Of a stretch of 33,662 bases of DNA, positions 31,290 to 33,662 are shown in pieces. The notes under the pieces are model-generated. The model saw nothing but the letters and a program-made list of their open reading frames with translations, was not told the DNA's origin and searched no databases. A program made the position numbers and the translations under genes. Source of the stretch: Planctomycetales bacterium 4484_113 (GTDB taxonomy: Bacteria; 4484-113); NCBI GenBank assembly GCA_002050035.1, contig MVCR01000014.1, positions 1 to 33,662 of the forward strand. The letters run 5' to 3'. How positions within the stretch are numbered: the first letter of the stretch is position 1; every line of letters begins with the position of its first letter.

Positions 31290-33425
31290 CTATTCCGTAA
31301 CCGTTATATCGAATTCCGCCAGATCGTCAAACAGGTTGTGCGCACCGCCGGTGGTGGAGGTGTAGTAGGTCGCGTCAATCGGGTCGCCGCCCTCGGTCTC
31401 CGAGTACTGGCTGATAAAGCGCACGTGGGCGGTTCCCGCGGAAACACCGACGAACTTGAAGTTGAAGACGTAGCCCGCACCACCGGCGTCAAAGGCATAG
31501 GTGCCGCCGTCGGGCAGAGCCCTTGCCTCAATGTACTTGCGGCCCGCAGGCACGTGCACGCCGTCCACCCAGTAGTCGGCATCGAAGGGACCGAAGGTGC
31601 TGTACTGGTCAGGCGTCGGCAGTATCTTCATATTCGCGGTGTCGAACAGCGCCCAGAAGTCATCCGCCGCATCCGGCGCGTCACCCCACAAACCAACGTT
31701 GTAGCTCGCAGTCGGGTCGATATCAAGCTTGTCATCGAACTCGATGCGAACCGACGGGAACTCCCGAACGTCTGCCGCCGAGTTGAAAAAGTACACTATC
31801 GCCCGAAGCTCCTCGCCGACTTTCACACTGTCGCCCACCACAGTCATGTTGATGGAGTTGTCGGCGCCGTGCTGCCCCTGCGCCATCACAGGAGAGGAAG
31901 CATCACCTTTCACTGGGGGATTCACTCCGTCATCCACCACGCATGAGGGCACCGCGCCGCCAGGCACATCCATCAGTATCCAGTTGTAAAGCTTCGAAAT
32001 CTGCGTGTACTGAGTCGTCGGCGCAACATCCGTGGGCACTAGTTCCCAGTATGGATTCGACATCATGAACCCGAAGTGGAACTCCAGGGGGTCACCATCA
32101 ATATCGTCGGCCACCGCGGTAACGGTGTCACCGGACACAGTGACTTCCACCGTTGGCGGATGATTCACCGAGCTGATATGCAGGGTGAAGGGGTAGCTGT
32201 CGCTGCCAGCAGCATTGGTCGCCGTGAGCGAAGCCGGGTAGTCAGTCGCGGTCTCTGACAGGGTCACCGTAACATCAGGCATATCCGTCTGCGGGGTGTT
32301 GGGGTTAGCACCCCCGCCGAAGTCCCAGTCGTAGGTGATGGGTTCATCACCGGTTACCGTGGCAGTGAATTTCATCTCTTGACCGGGAGAACCGCTGGTT
32401 GGCGAGACACTCGTAATCTCCGGCGCCACGCCTAGATGGATGACCTCATAGTGGAAGTCAAACGTGTCCTCCCCAATAGCATTGGTAGCGGTGACTGAGC
32501 CATCGTATTCACCCGCACTTCCCAGGGTCACCGAGACATAGGGCAGCTCCGTATCGGCTGTGGCAGGAGTCGCGCCGTCTCCCATCTCCCAGTGGAACGC
32601 CATCGGCTGGCTGCCGGTCACGGTTGCGACGAAATCAACCTCATCGCCTTCGTTGCCCGAATCCGGAGTCACGCCCGTGATTTCCGGCGGCGTGGCCGAA
32701 GCCTGCACCACATTGGACTCCGCACCTTCGTTGTCCTGCCCGTCAATAACCACCACCTTGAAGGCGTGATTCGTTGAGGCGTCCACCGAGTACTCAAACG
32801 ACAATTGTCCCCCGTCCTCAACCGCATCTGCCAGGGCAACCGTATCGAGAAGGTCAAAGGTCTCCGTCGGGCTGGTCGCTCCCTTGACGCGGTAGCCGGC
32901 GCAATCCACATTGAAGTTCGCCGCCAGCGGGGTCAGATCCATGATGTTGATCGTCCCGTCTCCGTTGCCGTCAATCGCCGCATACTCGGGATGCTCCGTC
33001 GTTGACTCGTTGAAATGCGCCGCCAGGGGCGTAAGGTCCATGATGTTAACAATCCCATCCAGGTTGTAGTCGCCGGTACTGCGATACTGCCATCTTAGGG
33101 TGAAGTAAGTTCCCGCACTCGGCGTAGCCGTAAGAGTAGGCGCGTCATCAGGCGGCTCCGAAACCAGTTTGCTTACGCCCCGTGCCCTCAGCTCGCCTGC
33201 GAGCGCATCTTTCAATCCCTGAAACACCGCCGCATCCACTCCCGGCGGCGGCGCGAGCTCATCAAGCTCCGCCAGTTGTTCCGCAACGGAAGAAGACACC
33301 TGCACAGACGGCGTGGACGGGCTCCTCCGCCTGCCGCAGGCAACCAGCAGTACACCAGCCAGGATGATAATCAAGACAATCGCCAGAGGAACCATTCCCC
33401 GGCGCCAGTTATGAATAAATCCCAT
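31290..33425 (-). CDS. Surface lipoprotein: dockerin-like in FN3, PKD domains, cohesin-like C-terminus
   Basis: This 711-residue lipoprotein has a lipobox LVAC (Cys30). It shares its N-terminal domain (LAELDxL ... GVDxAVF ... SKLV) with the protein at 140-2773. Two calcium-loop motifs (GDYNLDGIVNIMDLTPLAAHF and its partner starting DGNGDG) form a dockerin-like pair at 117-172, inside what looks like an FN3 domain (about 97-116 plus 175-242). Two PKD domains follow (about 246-333, 334-420) and a divergent third. Residues about 520-711 resemble a cohesin fold, with VGDSVKVGEELRAIVYF, FPSVRIEFDDKLDI and FNFKFVGVSAGTAHVRF. GGAGGAG precedes the ATG at 33425 by nine bases. Confidence 0.8.
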   Translation of the reverse strand: MGFIHNWRRGMVPLAIVLIIILAGVLLVACGRRRSPSTPSVQVSSSVAEQLAELDELAPPPGVDAAVFQGLKDALAGELRARGVSKLVSEPPDDAPTLTATPSAGTYFTLRWQYRSTGDYNLDGIVNIMDLTPLAAHFNESTTEHPEYAAIDGNGDGTINIMDLTPLAANFNVDCAGYRVKGATSPTETFDLLDTVALADAVEDGGQLSFEYSVDASTNHAFKVVVIDGQDNEGAESNVVQASATPPEITGVTPDSGNEGDEVDFVATVTGSQPMAFHWEMGDGATPATADTELPYVSVTLGSAGEYDGSVTATNAIGEDTFDFHYEVIHLGVAPEITSVSPTSGSPGQEMKFTATVTGDEPITYDWDFGGGANPNTPQTDMPDVTVTLSETATDYPASLTATNAAGSDSYPFTLHISSVNHPPTVEVTVSGDTVTAVADDIDGDPLEFHFGFMMSNPYWELVPTDVAPTTQYTQISKLYNWILMDVPGGAVPSCVVDDGVNPPVKGDASSPVMAQGQHGADNSINMTVVGDSVKVGEELRAIVYFFNSAADVREFPSVRIEFDDKLDIDPTASYNVGLWGDAPDAADDFWALFDTANMKILPTPDQYSTFGPFDADYWVDGVHVPAGRKYIEARALPDGGTYAFDAGGAGYVFNFKFVGVSAGTAHVRFISQYSETEGGDPIDATYYTSTTGGAHNLFDDLAEFDITVTE

Positions 33426-33561
33426 CTTGTATCACTCCTCCAAGATATTCCCGCAGGGCGGACGCACCTACGCCCTCTCCCGCGAGTCACTATAGTTTAC
33501 CATCAGTCGCAAATCTCACGGTCGTTTCAACCCTCAGTGTCCCGCTCAACTGCACCTGCGG

Positions 33562-33567
33562 TAGAAT
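33562..33567 (+). promoter_or_regulatory. -10 box of the right-edge gene
   Basis: TAGAAT lies nine bases before the ATG at 33577, giving almost no leader. It is divergent from the second PKD lipoprotein gene. Confidence 0.4.
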
Positions 33568-33576
33568 GACGACACT

Positions 33577-33662
33577 ATGCCCAAACTCACTCTCGGTCTC
33601 GTAGGTCTTGGTAACATCGGCAGCTATCTCGTTCGCGGCATCGGCGAACACAACCTGCCCTA
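33577..33662 (+). CDS. N-terminus of a Rossmann-fold dehydrogenase (possible aspartate dehydrogenase), cut by the window
   Basis: Only about 28 residues are inside the window. They begin MPKLTLGLVGLGNIGSYLV, a dinucleotide-binding GxGxxG start. The following GIGEHNLP resembles the helix of L-aspartate dehydrogenase (NadX), which would fit the nearby nadA, but other NAD-dependent dehydrogenases start the same way. The ATG follows a -10 box by nine bases. Confidence 0.5.
   Translation, partial: MPKLTLGLVGLGNIGSYLVRGIGEHNLP

Noticed and set aside
1-33662. Defence system, prophage, integron or transposon
   Set aside because: I looked for integrase, transposase, nuclease, toxin-antitoxin, CRISPR repeats and long terminal inverted repeats and found none.

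Overview
This is a gene-dense, visibly GC-rich chromosomal window from a bacterium. It carries housekeeping and envelope genes with very short spacers, and no plasmid, phage or transposon hallmark genes. I recognise no tRNA, rRNA, CRISPR array or insertion sequence. The mix of lipoproteins with PKD and dockerin-like modules, a PpiD/SurA-like foldase, RseP, a PilQ-like AMIN/STN protein, an incomplete hut cluster and leaderless promoters suggests a poorly sampled, possibly diderm lineage of environmental bacteria. I cannot place the phylum from sequence alone.

Layout. (1) 140-2773 (-): a large PKD/dockerin/propeller lipoprotein. (2) 3016-6618: pncC, trmO, then rarA and a CPBP protease on the opposite strand. 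(3) 6693-11561 (+): cdsA, rseP, a small membrane protein and a parvulin foldase, an envelope-biogenesis block. (4) 13785-11598 (-): a TPR-like protein, a multi-pass membrane protein and an M28 peptidase. Divergent from it is a PilQ-like protein (13940-15727, +). (5) 20178-15801 (-): pmbA/tldE, a DUF92 membrane protein and a hydantoinase/oxoprolinase-family gene with a broken 3' end. (6) 20291-20785 (+): a mono-haem lipoprotein. (7) 24442-20822 (-): hutI, a cyclodeaminase (FTCD_C) and hutH. (8) 28049-24485 (-): an ECF sigma factor, an overlapping membrane protein that looks like its anti-sigma factor, and a lipoprotein sharing the anti-sigma protein's unrecognised extracytoplasmic module. (9) 29676-28294 (-): clpX. 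Then a small protein, nadA (+), a second PKD/dockerin lipoprotein (33425-31290, -) and the start of a Rossmann-fold dehydrogenase (33577 to the edge).

Four themes stand out. First, at least seven genes have an (often extended) -10 box exactly six bases before an ATG or GTG and no leader, so leaderless transcription looks common; genes inside operons use Shine-Dalgarno sites. Second, the sigma/membrane protein/lipoprotein trio looks like an undescribed envelope-sensing system. Third, the two flanking lipoproteins carry a dockerin-like calcium-loop pair apparently inserted inside an FN3-like domain, and one also ends in a cohesin-like domain. Fourth, three loci look physically damaged: the cdsA/rseP junction, the 5' part of the M28 gene, and the 3' end of the hydantoinase gene, which has a frameshift plus a perfect 82-bp tandem duplication. 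These may be real decay or assembly errors, and read mapping would decide.
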